Origin: Nitrospira sp.
GTDB lineage: Bacteria > Nitrospirota > Nitrospiria > Nitrospirales > Nitrospiraceae
NCBI GenBank assembly: GCA_005116955.1
Contig: SWDI01000002.1
Span: forward strand, 1,315 to 65,314
Direction of reading: 5' to 3'
DNA: 64,000 nucleotides
The notes beneath the pieces were generated by a model. It searched no databases and was not told where the DNA came from. It was given only the letters and a program-made list of their open reading frames with translations. A program made the position numbers and the translations under genes. Each line of letters opens with the position of its first letter. Within the stretch, counting starts at the first letter, position 1. Shown here one piece after another: positions 45,809 through 54,687 of the stretch.

Positions 45809-46984
45809 CTATCGCTTGCGGATCGGCGTGACATTTCCCGAAGCGCCGCCCTGAATCTTAAAGGCATCGGCCCCCTGTCCCCCCATCTGTTTATCAAGCA
45901 GGGCGTTCACGGCATCATCACCTTTCAGCCCTTCAAGCTTGATCTTGAGGCGCAAGTTATTCGCGCTATCGGCGTTGATGAGGGCCTGTTCCAACGAGAT
46001 CTTGTTCGTCTTGTAGAGCTGAAACAGGACATGATCGAAGGTCTGGCATCCTTCGTCGATGCCTTGCTCCATGGCCTCCTTGAGTGTGTCAACCTCAGCC
46101 TTCTTGATCAGATCCTTAACGCGCGGCGTGTCTAGCATGATTTCCAGGGCTGGGACGCGTTTGCCGTCGAGCGACGGGATCAAGCGCTGGGAGATAATCG
46201 CGCGGAGATTGAGGGACAACTGTAAATAAATCTGGGCATGGCGCTCGACCGGAAAAAAATTCATGATGCGTTCGATCGCCTGGTTGGCGTTGTTGGAGTG
46301 CAGCGTTCCGATGCAGAGATGACCGGTCTCGGCAAAGGTGATTGCTGCTTCCATGGTTTCGGTGTCGCGGACCTCCCCAATAAGAATCACATCCGGAGCT
46401 TGACGGAGCGTATTCTTCAGCGCGTTTTGGAAGGTCAAGGTGTCGAATCCGACTTCCCGTTGCGTGATGATCGACTTCTTGTGCTGATGAACGAACTCGA
46501 TCGGGTCTTCCACGGTAATGATATGGCCCTGGTGGACGGTGTTGCGATGGTCGATCATGGCGGCCAGCGATGTCGACTTTCCGGACCCGGTCGCGCCTAC
46601 CACCAGCACTAGGCCGCGTTTGGTCATCGCGATATCTTTGATGATCGGAGGGAGTTCCAACTGCTCGACGGTCTGAATCTCCGCTTTGATATGACGGAAG
46701 ACCAATCCGACATTACCCCGCTGCCTGAAGATGTTGACGCGGAAACGACCCAACTCTTTGTAATAGAGCGCCAGGTTCATCTCCATCTTTTCTTCGAATT
46801 CGCCGCGCTGTTGACCACGCATCAAGGTTAATGCCAGTGCTTCGAGCTGTTCGTTGGTGAACAGGGGAGCGTCGGTCGGTTGAGTGGCACCATGGATGCG
46901 GTAGATCGGCGAGGCGTCGACAGTCAAATACAAGTCCGACGCTTCGCGGTCCACCATCACTTTTAGAAGACTGCGAACATCCAT
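45809..46984 (-). CDS. pilU: PilU-like twitching-motility ATPase
   Basis: A 391-residue hexameric secretion ATPase of the PilT/PilU group. Walker A is GATGSGKST, the Asp box is ITVEDPIEFVHQHKKS, Walker B is DVILIGEVRDTETME and the His box is GTLHSNNANQAIERIMNFFP. The start MDVRSLLKVMVDREASDLYLT and the GRFRVNIFRQRGNVGLVFRHI segment fit PilU, the accessory retraction ATPase that works with PilT. The C-terminal tail is longer than in PilT. It lies 24 bp downstream of the pilT-like gene and is transcribed with it. The start has a GGAG site. Confidence 0.9.
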   Translation of the reverse strand: MDVRSLLKVMVDREASDLYLTVDASPIYRIHGATQPTDAPLFTNEQLEALALTLMRGQQRGEFEEKMEMNLALYYKELGRFRVNIFRQRGNVGLVFRHIKAEIQTVEQLELPPIIKDIAMTKRGLVLVVGATGSGKSTSLAAMIDHRNTVHQGHIITVEDPIEFVHQHKKSIITQREVGFDTLTFQNALKNTLRQAPDVILIGEVRDTETMEAAITFAETGHLCIGTLHSNNANQAIERIMNFFPVERHAQIYLQLSLNLRAIISQRLIPSLDGKRVPALEIMLDTPRVKDLIKKAEVDTLKEAMEQGIDEGCQTFDHVLFQLYKTNKISLEQALINADSANNLRLKIKLEGLKGDDAVNALLDKQMGGQGADAFKIQGGASGNVTPIRKR

Positions 46985-47008
46985 CAGCCGTACTCCGTCG
47001 CGTGTGTG

Positions 47009-48067
47009 TTAGGCGGCTCCGGTCATCGGTGAACTGAAGAGATTGGGGTTCATGCTACGGGACTGTGCTTCGGCCTTATGGACGATTCCGCGCGTTGCAA
47101 GGTCGACCAGTGCCATGTCCATCGTTTGCATCCCGTCCTTTTGGCTGGCCTGCATGATCCCCGGGATTTGGTGCAGTTTGGCTTCCCGGATGAGATTACG
47201 CACCGCCGTTGTTGCCACCAAGATTTCCACAGCTGCCGCACGTCCACCCGTTTTCTTCTTCAGCAGTGTTTGAGTAATCACGGCCTCAAGCGCTTCCGAG
47301 AGCTGTGTCCGGATCTGTGCTTGCTGGGCCGGTGGGAACGCATCGATGATGCGGTCAATCGTTTTGGGTGCGCTCGATGTGTGGAGGGTGCCGAAGACGA
47401 GGTGCCCGGTTTCGGCAGCGGTTAAGGCTAACTGAATCGTATCCAAGTCCCGCATTTCTCCCACCAGGACGATGTCCGGATCTTCTCGAAGCGCCGACTT
47501 CAGGGCGTTAGCGAAGGAGAGTGTATGGACGCCGAGTTCGCGTTGGTTGACCAAACATTTCTTGGATTTGTGGACGAACTCGATGGGATCCTCGATGGTG
47601 ATGATGTGACCTTCGAACGTGTTGTTCAGATAATCCACCATCGCCGCGAGCGTGGTGGATTTTCCTGAGCCTGTCGGTCCGGTCACCAGGATCAATCCCT
47701 TTTCCTTGTCGCACAGTTGCCGAAGAATCGGCGGCATGCCGAGTTTTTCCAACGGGACAATGGTGGTCGGAATGTTCCGAAAGACGGCGCCTAACCCCCG
47801 TTGTTGCACAAACACGTTGACGCGAAAACGGGCAATGTCTCCAAGCTCGAAAGAAAAGTCACATTCTCGCTTTTCCTCAAACGTCTTTCGTTGAGAGTCG
47901 CTCATCATGTCGTAGATGAGGGCGTGTGTTTCGTCGGGAGTCAGGGGAGGGTGGTCAAGTTTTTTGAGATCGCCATGAATGCGAATCATCGGAGGCTCGC
48001 CGGCACTGATGTGGCAGTCAGAGGCACCCTCCTTGACCGAGAACGTCAGCAGCTTCGAAATATCCAT
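47009..48067 (-). CDS. pilT: PilT-like pilus retraction ATPase
   Basis: A 352-residue ATPase that powers retraction of type IV pili. The N-terminus (DISKLLTFSVKEGASDCHIS) and the motifs GPTGSGKST, ITIEDPIEFVHKSKK, DIVLVGEMRDLDTIQLAL and GTLHTSSAPKTIDRIIDAFP are typical. The PilT-specific AVRNLIREAKLHQI motif, needed for retraction in characterised PilT, is present near the C-terminus. It is the first gene of a two-gene pilT-pilU unit. The pilin-like gene lies about 13 kb away at 60811. Confidence 0.95.
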   Translation of the reverse strand: MDISKLLTFSVKEGASDCHISAGEPPMIRIHGDLKKLDHPPLTPDETHALIYDMMSDSQRKTFEEKRECDFSFELGDIARFRVNVFVQQRGLGAVFRNIPTTIVPLEKLGMPPILRQLCDKEKGLILVTGPTGSGKSTTLAAMVDYLNNTFEGHIITIEDPIEFVHKSKKCLVNQRELGVHTLSFANALKSALREDPDIVLVGEMRDLDTIQLALTAAETGHLVFGTLHTSSAPKTIDRIIDAFPPAQQAQIRTQLSEALEAVITQTLLKKKTGGRAAAVEILVATTAVRNLIREAKLHQIPGIMQASQKDGMQTMDMALVDLATRGIVHKAEAQSRSMNPNLFSSPMTGAA

Positions 48068-48184
48068 CGCCCGTAATCCTCGTGTGATGGGTTGCTCGTG
48101 TGGTGGAAATCTCCTGTGATCATGCCATAGGAAAACTTGAAAGCAAGAAAATAGCCGGAAGATGCGGGCCGATGAGGAGGAGGG

Positions 48185-49345
48185 CTAGAGGAGGCCGGTC
48201 TCACGACCGGCGAGGTCCAGTGCATGAAGTGCTTCGTCGATCTGCTCTGTCGTGTGTTCCGACGTCACTGTGAAACGTATGCGACTGGTTCCATCTGGAA
48301 CAGTCGGCGGTCTGATTGCGGTAGCATAGATCCCATGAGTGAGCAGCCGTTCGGCGAATGCTGATGCAGTGGCGGCATTGCCGACCAGGATTGGCAGAAT
48401 TGGACTGACGGTCGGAGTCATCCGAAAACCAAGCGTCTGTATTCCATTGAACAGCCGTTGTCGATTTGACCAGAGCCGCGTTCGACGTTCGGGCTCACGT
48501 TGAATGACCGCGACTGCAGCCAAAGCTGCCGCCGCGATGGCGGGTGGAAGTGCTGTTGTGAAAATAAACGGACGGGTCACGTTGAGCAAATACTGAATCA
48601 GGTCGTTGGGTCCAACTATGTAGGCGCCATGGCTTCCTAGTGTTTTACTGAGTGTCCCCATGTGAAAGGGGATCCGCTTCTCCAAACCGAAGTGCTCGAT
48701 CGTTCCCCGACCGGTTGGCCCCATGATGCCGGTCCCATGGGCGTCATCGACGTACAAGGTCGCTTCATATCGTTCGGCCAGCGAGGTCAAATCCGACAAG
48801 GGAGCGAGATCACCATCCATGCTGAAGAGTCCTTCCGTGATGATGAGCGTGGGACGACTCGCGCTCCGTCGCCGAAGCAATGACTCCAGATGTGCACAGT
48901 CTCGATGGCGGAATACTCGAAGGTCGGCACGGCTCAATCGACATCCATCGATGAGACTCGCATGACACAGTCGATCCGCCAGGATCAGGCCTCCTTGTCC
49001 GATGAGGTTTGGAATGATGCCGATATTGGCTAGATATCCGGCTCCGAACAGCAGCGCGGCTTCCGTCCCCTTAAACGTCGCGAGGGAGGTTTCGAGATGC
49101 GTATGGGGGGGAAGGGTTCCACTGACCAAGCGAGAAGCTCCAGATCCCGTTCCATACTGTTCAGTTGCATGGATGGCGGCACGGATGACTTCCGGATGGG
49201 TTGCCAGTCCCAGGTAATCGTTGGAGGACAGCAAGATGACCTCGCGCCCTGCATGGTGGATCGTCGGCCCTGTGCCTGATTCCAATGGAGACAGTCGGCG
49301 CATGAGCGATCGGTTGGCGAGTTGTTTGAGTTTGCGTCGAAACAT
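48185..49345 (-). CDS. bioF: 8-amino-7-oxononanoate synthase
   Basis: A 386-residue PLP-dependent alpha-oxoamine synthase that condenses pimeloyl-ACP/CoA with alanine in biotin synthesis. It shows LLSSNDYLGLATHPEV, GTGSGASRLVSGTLPPHTHLE, DDAHGTGIMGPTGRG and the PLP lysine in MGTLSKTLGSHGAYI. 2-amino-3-ketobutyrate CoA ligase is a close relative, but the RLVSGT and AHGTGIMG segments fit BioF well. No other bio gene is adjacent. The start codon at 49345 has only a weak ribosome-binding site. Confidence 0.9.
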   Translation of the reverse strand: MFRRKLKQLANRSLMRRLSPLESGTGPTIHHAGREVILLSSNDYLGLATHPEVIRAAIHATEQYGTGSGASRLVSGTLPPHTHLETSLATFKGTEAALLFGAGYLANIGIIPNLIGQGGLILADRLCHASLIDGCRLSRADLRVFRHRDCAHLESLLRRRSASRPTLIITEGLFSMDGDLAPLSDLTSLAERYEATLYVDDAHGTGIMGPTGRGTIEHFGLEKRIPFHMGTLSKTLGSHGAYIVGPNDLIQYLLNVTRPFIFTTALPPAIAAAALAAVAVIQREPERRTRLWSNRQRLFNGIQTLGFRMTPTVSPILPILVGNAATASAFAERLLTHGIYATAIRPPTVPDGTSRIRFTVTSEHTTEQIDEALHALDLAGRETGLL

Positions 49346-49415
49346 GCTGGTTCAAAATCTCTTATCAGATCTTCGGTTGTGTCGTAACCCTGCGAATGAG
49401 TCCGTTCCGATTGCA

Positions 49416-49445
49416 TTGACAACGGGAATTCATCCTTAGTATAAA
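49416..49445 (+). promoter_or_regulatory. Sigma-70-type promoter before the TPR membrane protein gene
   Basis: A consensus -35 TTGACA (49416-49421) and a -10 TATAAA (49440-49445) are separated by 18 bp, about 55 bases before the ATG at 49499. It lies between divergent bioF and the TPR gene. Confidence 0.7.
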
Positions 49446-49498
49446 GCAACGGTTCTGGCGCAGAAAGCTGGCTTTCAACCATTAGGTGATGATTTCTG

Positions 49499-50269
49499 AT
49501 GACATACCGAATTAAAGTTCCGCCTCGGACGTTGCCAGTGGATGAAGCTCACCTCGTGAGCGGGCTTGAGCACTGGGTGCATGGGCTGGCGACATACCGC
49601 TGGTCGATTGTGGTTGGGTTTCTGCTGCTCCTTTTGACGGGGGGAGGGGTCTGGGGCGTCTTCTGGTATGACGCACAAAATGCCAGTAAGGCTCAGGAGC
49701 TTGAACGAGAAGCGACCGTCCATCTATTTGCCCGTGCGGCCAGTGATCCGCAGAAAGCGGCAGCCAATTTAAAAGAAGCGATTGCCCTGTATCAGCGGGT
49801 GGTCAATGAGTATCCTCGCACTCCGACGGCTCCGCTTGCGCAATTCAGCCTAGGCAATGCCTATCTTCAGTCGAACGATCTTGCGTCAGCGATCGAGGCG
49901 TATAACCGGTTTATTTCTACGTATGGGACTCATGTGTCGCTTCTCGGTCTCGTGTATCAAAAACTAGGTTATGCGTACCAGCTCAAGGGAGACCTTGAGC
50001 AAGCGGTCAAAGCCTACTTGACGATCCTCGAAATTCCGGGCGCAATGAACCGGGATCATGCGCTCTTTGAGGCTGCCAGATTGGAAGAGAATCGCTCGAA
50101 GCCCGATGAAGCTTTGAAGCATTATCAAGAGCTGATGAAAACCTATCCAAACTCTCCGCTAACGAGCGAAGCCGCCATGCGTGTGAAGGTGATGGAGGCG
50201 AAGAAAAATCCTGAGCCGACACCGACCGCCCCCGCTCTTTCAGCATCCCCCAAGCCCTCCAAACCGTAG
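49499..50269 (+). CDS. Membrane-anchored TPR protein (YfgM/BamD-like)
   Basis: A 256-residue protein with one transmembrane helix at about residues 35-58 (WSIVVGFLLLLLTGGGVWGVFW). Behind it are TPR repeats (AIALYQRVVNEYPRTPTAPLAQFSLGNAYLQ, DLASAIEAYNRFISTYG, LEQAVKAYLTILEIPG, DEALKHYQELMKTYPNSP; some joined by short linkers). The C-terminus is Pro/Ala-rich. This layout resembles YfgM/YbgF-type periplasmic scaffold proteins that work with secretion or envelope assembly. No partner gene identifies the role. It has its own promoter at 49416-49445. Confidence 0.8.
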   Translation: MTYRIKVPPRTLPVDEAHLVSGLEHWVHGLATYRWSIVVGFLLLLLTGGGVWGVFWYDAQNASKAQELEREATVHLFARAASDPQKAAANLKEAIALYQRVVNEYPRTPTAPLAQFSLGNAYLQSNDLASAIEAYNRFISTYGTHVSLLGLVYQKLGYAYQLKGDLEQAVKAYLTILEIPGAMNRDHALFEAARLEENRSKPDEALKHYQELMKTYPNSPLTSEAAMRVKVMEAKKNPEPTPTAPALSASPKPSKP

Positions 50270-50330
50270 GCAACTTACCCTCGCGGTTGACGAGCAGTAG
50301 GTGCAGCAATCTTTGCGGGAACGTCAGCTG

Positions 50331-51662
50331 CTACCGACCGATGTTCAGCAGTTCACCGGTTTTAAGGACAGGACCCGAAAGGGTATTGTGGGACTTGAGG
50401 GTCTTCATGGGAATTCTAAATCTTCGAGAGATCTTTTCAAGCGTATCTCCCCCTCGGACTCGATACCAGTGAGCAGAACCGGCCTTGGCCTGTCGAATCT
50501 GTCGATCCTGAGTTACTGGCAGGGGAGGAAACTTGTATGTGGGAACTCGCTCGATCAATTCCAACACTTTTGTACTCATTCCAACAGGAATTTTGAGATG
50601 GTAGGTTGTATCGCCTGGAGGTGTCGCATCTCGCCGAAGTTCTGGATTCAGTAACCGAAGCTCGTTATAAGGGATGCCGGTGACGTTTGAAATGGCCCGG
50701 AAATGCAAGGGGCGGGTGACGACGACCTCTTCGAATTCATGCAAAGGAGCGGGATCTTGTTTGAACCCGTATTGGTCGGGATTCTTCGCAATGATCGTCG
50801 CAGCCATAATTCGGGGAACGTATTGCTTTGTCTCTAGCCGAATGAGCTTCGTTCGTGAGATTTCCGAGAAGGATTCAGCCTGCGCCTTGTGAAGAGCCCG
50901 TAACACCTTCCCTTCACCCGCATTGTAGGCCGCCATGGCCAAAGGCCACGCGCCGAATATATCGTAGAGGTCTCGCAGGTACCGCGCCGCGGCCACGGTG
51001 GATTTGATAGGGTCGCGTCGTTCGTCAACGTAGTGATCGATCCGCAACCCATAGACTAATCCGGTCCCTTTCATAAACTGCCATGGGCCCGTGGCTTTCG
51101 CCCGTGAATAAGCGTACGGGTTGAACCCGCTCTCAACAAGGGAGAGATTCACGAGGTCGCTCGGAAGATTGAACTCGGCAAAAATGTTTTCGACCAACGG
51201 GCGATAACGGCTGAAGCGCAAGAGCCATTGTTCAAACCGATTTCGAATTGAGGTATTAAAAAAGTGAATATGGCTTTGCACGGACTGATCCATGACGACG
51301 GGAATGTTGTAGACGGTGCCTTGATGGTCCGTATTCGTGGTGCCTTGAGCGGTTGCGTCTCCGAGTTGATCGGGCTTGTCCTCGGTGGAAGATAAATCAG
51401 GGGGCGAGAGCGTCAGCTCAGGCTCCAACGGGACGAGGTTTGGATCGACATCGTCGTCCTCCTGCAAGGGGCTCACATCGGGAGTTGAAACAATGCTTGA
51501 AGGAAGACCTGGGGGAATGTCGTCTGCCCAACTTCCACATGGGTGCATCAACGCACTTGTGCCGATGATCCAACATGCAACGACCATCGTTCTGGTGACT
51601 GATTTTTGGGATCGCGTAGACATTATGAACAGCATCTGTGTGAGTTGAGCGTATCGATCCAT
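50331..51662 (-). CDS. mltD: MltD-like membrane-bound lytic transglycosylase with LysM
   Basis: Cleaves peptidoglycan glycan strands non-hydrolytically. After a signal region (TMVVACWIIGTSALMHPCGSW) and an acidic low-complexity linker, the SLT domain lies at about residues 150-270 with the catalytic Glu in LSLVESGFNPYAYSRAKATG, followed by GPWQFM and AMAAYNAGEGKV. A LysM-like segment (FRAISNVTGIPYNELRLLNPEL) and a C-terminal LysM (YRVRGGDTLEKISRRFRIPM) bind peptidoglycan. The protein has 443 residues from 51662; internal ATGs at 51635 and 51623 are possible starts nearer the signal sequence. It is convergent with the TPR protein gene. Confidence 0.9.
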   Translation of the reverse strand: MDRYAQLTQMLFIMSTRSQKSVTRTMVVACWIIGTSALMHPCGSWADDIPPGLPSSIVSTPDVSPLQEDDDVDPNLVPLEPELTLSPPDLSSTEDKPDQLGDATAQGTTNTDHQGTVYNIPVVMDQSVQSHIHFFNTSIRNRFEQWLLRFSRYRPLVENIFAEFNLPSDLVNLSLVESGFNPYAYSRAKATGPWQFMKGTGLVYGLRIDHYVDERRDPIKSTVAAARYLRDLYDIFGAWPLAMAAYNAGEGKVLRALHKAQAESFSEISRTKLIRLETKQYVPRIMAATIIAKNPDQYGFKQDPAPLHEFEEVVVTRPLHFRAISNVTGIPYNELRLLNPELRRDATPPGDTTYHLKIPVGMSTKVLELIERVPTYKFPPLPVTQDRQIRQAKAGSAHWYRVRGGDTLEKISRRFRIPMKTLKSHNTLSGPVLKTGELLNIGR

Positions 51663-51906
51663 CGCAGACTTGTCAAGGAAGGAGGAGGTGAGGCCTGGTC
51701 TTCTTGTGTCATAATCGGGAAGCCGAAAGACGATGACGCGTGAGCGACTGAACGATGTTCCATCGCATCCTCGCGAGAGGAAAATTCCTGATGTGGGCGT
51801 CGTTTGCGTGGGTCGATTTCTTGACAGCCTCCCGGCGCAAATGATAGCGTACCGCCTCTCCTAGTGGTACCCCACCAGAATTGCAATTGTGAAGGAGGAT
51901 CGATCG

Positions 51907-53049
51907 ATGTTGAAGCGGTATCTCTTGGCTCCCGGCCCAACGCCCGTTCCCCCGGAAGTGTTGCTGGCGATGGCTCGTCCAATGATTCATCACCGTGCAC
52001 CTGAGTTTGATCCGATCTTCGCGGAGGTTCGCGAAGGACTGAAGTGGCTGTTTCAAACGCGGAACGATGTGCTGATGTTGGCGGCCTCTGGAACGGGCGG
52101 TATGGAAGGGTCCGTATCGAATTTTTTGTCTCCCGGCGACAAGGCGCTGTATGTCAACGCAGGCAAGTTTGGGGAACGCTGGGGCAAACTCTGTAAGACC
52201 TTTGGAGTCCAAGCGACCGAGATCAAAGTTGAGTGGGGACATGCTGTCAATCCACAACAGGTGGCCGATGCTTTGAAGAAAGACCCATCAATCAAAGCGG
52301 TATATCTACAGGCCAGCGAGACGTCGACGGGGGTCTCCCATGATGTCAAGGCGTTGGGTGAACTCCTAAAAGGCTATGACAATACTATTTTGGTGGTCGA
52401 TGCCATTACGGCGCTGGGCGTATTTGATATCAAGACTGATGCCTGGGGCTTGGATGTCGTGATCACAGGCTCTCAGAAGGCTCTGATGCTCCCTCCGGGT
52501 ATGGCGTTTGTCAGTGTCAGCGACAAAGCCTGGGCTCTGGCTGACAAGGCCAAGAATGCCGCCTTCTACTTTAATTTCAAAAAAGAGCGTGAAACTCAAA
52601 CCAAGAACCAGACTGCCTGGACCCCAACGGTCTCCCTCATCGTTGGACTTCAAGAGGTATTCCGAATGATGAAGGCGGAGGGGCTGGAAAACATGTTTGC
52701 ACGGCAGGGACGGCTGGCTCTGGCGATGCGAGAAGGGGTGAAGGCCGCCGGAATGGCGCTGTTCGCGAAAGAATCGCCGAGCGATGCCTTGACGGCTGTC
52801 TGTGCCCCTGATGGGATTGATGGACAGGCGATCTATAAGAATCTCCGTGTACAATATGGCATGACGGCGGCCGGCGGCCAGGATCACCTGAAGGGGAAGA
52901 TCTTTCGACTGTCTCACATGGGGTATGCGGATTCGTTTGACGTGATCGCCGCATTGGCTGCGACCGAAATGGTCCTGAAAGGGCTCGGTCATTCCGTGAA
53001 GCTGGGAAGCGGTGTCGGAAAAGCGCAAGAAATCTTAATGGCAAAGTAA
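51907..53049 (+). CDS. Class V aminotransferase (alanine-glyoxylate / serine-pyruvate type)
   Basis: A 380-residue PLP enzyme with the family start LLAPGPTPVPPEVLLAMARPMIHHRAPEF. The glycine loop is AASGTGGMEGSVSNFLSPGD, the PLP Asp lies in ILVVDAITALGVFDI and the PLP lysine in ITGSQKALMLPPGMAF. It is followed 11 bp later by serA, an arrangement that suggests it supplies phosphoserine or handles serine/glyoxylate; no serC is seen here. The ATG at 51907 is chosen for its strong GAAGGAGG site 7-10 bases upstream; a GTG at 51889 is in frame but overlaps that site. Confidence 0.92.
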   Translation: MLKRYLLAPGPTPVPPEVLLAMARPMIHHRAPEFDPIFAEVREGLKWLFQTRNDVLMLAASGTGGMEGSVSNFLSPGDKALYVNAGKFGERWGKLCKTFGVQATEIKVEWGHAVNPQQVADALKKDPSIKAVYLQASETSTGVSHDVKALGELLKGYDNTILVVDAITALGVFDIKTDAWGLDVVITGSQKALMLPPGMAFVSVSDKAWALADKAKNAAFYFNFKKERETQTKNQTAWTPTVSLIVGLQEVFRMMKAEGLENMFARQGRLALAMREGVKAAGMALFAKESPSDALTAVCAPDGIDGQAIYKNLRVQYGMTAAGGQDHLKGKIFRLSHMGYADSFDVIAALAATEMVLKGLGHSVKLGSGVGKAQEILMAK

Positions 53050-53060
53050 TCACGGCGAGG

Positions 53061-54665
53061 ATGCACATGGCCGCAGTGGGAATGAAGATTCTGATCAGTG
53101 ACAGCCTGTCAAAGCAGGGCGTTGAGGCGCTTGAGAAGGCAGGATTCACCGTAGTGGTGAAATCCAAAATGCCGAAGGATGAACTGTTCAAAGAGATTAA
53201 AGATGCCGACGGGCTCATCGTGCGATCCGGCACCAAGGTGACGGCGGAACTGATCGCAGCAGCAGAGAAACTCAAGGTCGTCGGAAGGGCCGGGTCCGGC
53301 TTGGATAATGTCGACACGCCTGCCGCAACCCGTCGCGGCATTGTCGTCATGAACACGCCGGGAGGCAACACCGTCACCACGGCTGAACATACGATGTCGA
53401 TGATCTGTGCGATGAGTCGGCGCATTCCCCAAGCCACCGCCTCGGTGAAGGCCGGAAAATGGGAAAAAGACAAATTTATGGGCGTCGAGCTCTACAATAA
53501 GGTGCTCGGCATCATCGGTGCAGGACAGATTGGCAGTCACCTGACCAAGATGGCCCAGGGGATCGGTATGAGCGTCGTTGCCTTCGACCCGTACTTGGCG
53601 CCCGAGCGGGCTGAGCGAATGGGTGTGACGATGCTGGATCTCGAAGAACTATTCAAGCGGGCGGACGTTATTTCGGTCCATACGCCGCTGACCCCGGAGA
53701 CACGTGGGATCATCAACGCGCAGGCCATTGCCAAGATGAAACCCGGCGTGCTCATCGTAAATTGCGCCCGAGGCGGTATCATCAATGAACAGGATTTATG
53801 CGAAGCCTTGAAAACCAAGCGCGTCGCCGCCGCTGCCTTTGACGTGTTTGAAGAGGAACCGGTCAAGCCTGACAATCCGCTCCTTGCCTTGGATAACTTC
53901 ATCTGCACCCCGCATATCGGAGCCCAAACGATCGAGGCTCAGGAAAACGTCGCGATTGGCATTGCGGAGCAGCTGGTCGACTACTTTACGAAGGGAGTGG
54001 CGAAGGGGGCCGTCAATATTCCGTCGGTCGCTCCGGAGTTGTTGCCTCGGTTGCAACCATTTCTGGCGCTGGCAGAAAAGCTCGGCGCGCTTCAAACTCA
54101 ACTTGTTCAAGGGGGAATCGAACGAGTGACGGTGGAATACAGCGGGGAGGTCACCACGCTCTCCATCGCACCGTTGACCATCGCCGTCTTAAAAGGTCTG
54201 CTCAGTCCGATCATGGAACATCCGGTGAACTATGTGAATGCCCCGATTGTGGCGAAAGAGCGAGGTATTGAAGTCAAAGAAATTAAGAGCACGGATGCCG
54301 GGGATTTCACGAGCTTGATCCGGGTTCGGGTTGAGGCGGGCAAGGTTTCTCATCAAGTCGCGGGGACGCTGTATCATAAGAAAGATGCCCGTGTGACGGA
54401 GATCGAACAATTTAAGGTTGAAGTGGTGCCTGAAGGGCATATGCTGTTGATTCATAACGTTGACCGTCCAGGGGTTATCGGTATGGTTGGAAAGGTCTTG
54501 GGGGATCAGGGCATCAATATCTTACGGATGCAGTGTGCCTTGGAGAAGCGAGGAGGGGATGCGTTGCTGATCATTGGTTCCGATACGGAATTCCCCTCTG
54601 CGGTCCTGGATCAGATCCGTTCCAGCTCGAATATTCTGTCCGTCAAGGTCGCCAACCTTTTATAA
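53061..54665 (+). CDS. serA: D-3-phosphoglycerate dehydrogenase
   Basis: Oxidises 3-phosphoglycerate, the first step of serine synthesis. The 534-residue protein is the long, ACT-domain type. The catalytic and NAD parts have VGRAGSGLDNVDTPAATRRG, the GIIGAGQIGSHL nucleotide motif, TPLTPETRGIINAQ, NCARGGIINEQDLCEAL and the catalytic His in CTPHIGAQTIEAQ. The ASB domain spans about 320-450 and the C-terminal ACT domain about 455-534 (MLLIHNVDRPGVIGMVGKVL), the serine-feedback module in relatives. An internal ATG at 53082 (MKILISDSLSK) is the more family-like start. Confidence 0.97.
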   Translation: MHMAAVGMKILISDSLSKQGVEALEKAGFTVVVKSKMPKDELFKEIKDADGLIVRSGTKVTAELIAAAEKLKVVGRAGSGLDNVDTPAATRRGIVVMNTPGGNTVTTAEHTMSMICAMSRRIPQATASVKAGKWEKDKFMGVELYNKVLGIIGAGQIGSHLTKMAQGIGMSVVAFDPYLAPERAERMGVTMLDLEELFKRADVISVHTPLTPETRGIINAQAIAKMKPGVLIVNCARGGIINEQDLCEALKTKRVAAAAFDVFEEEPVKPDNPLLALDNFICTPHIGAQTIEAQENVAIGIAEQLVDYFTKGVAKGAVNIPSVAPELLPRLQPFLALAEKLGALQTQLVQGGIERVTVEYSGEVTTLSIAPLTIAVLKGLLSPIMEHPVNYVNAPIVAKERGIEVKEIKSTDAGDFTSLIRVRVEAGKVSHQVAGTLYHKKDARVTEIEQFKVEVVPEGHMLLIHNVDRPGVIGMVGKVLGDQGINILRMQCALEKRGGDALLIIGSDTEFPSAVLDQIRSSSNILSVKVANLL

Positions 54666-54687
54666 CGGTTCTCGCGACCAGGTACTT

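Noticed and set aside
51821..51850. TTGACA before the aminotransferase gene
   Set aside because: The -35 box is perfect but no -10 hexamer matches well at 16-18 bp.
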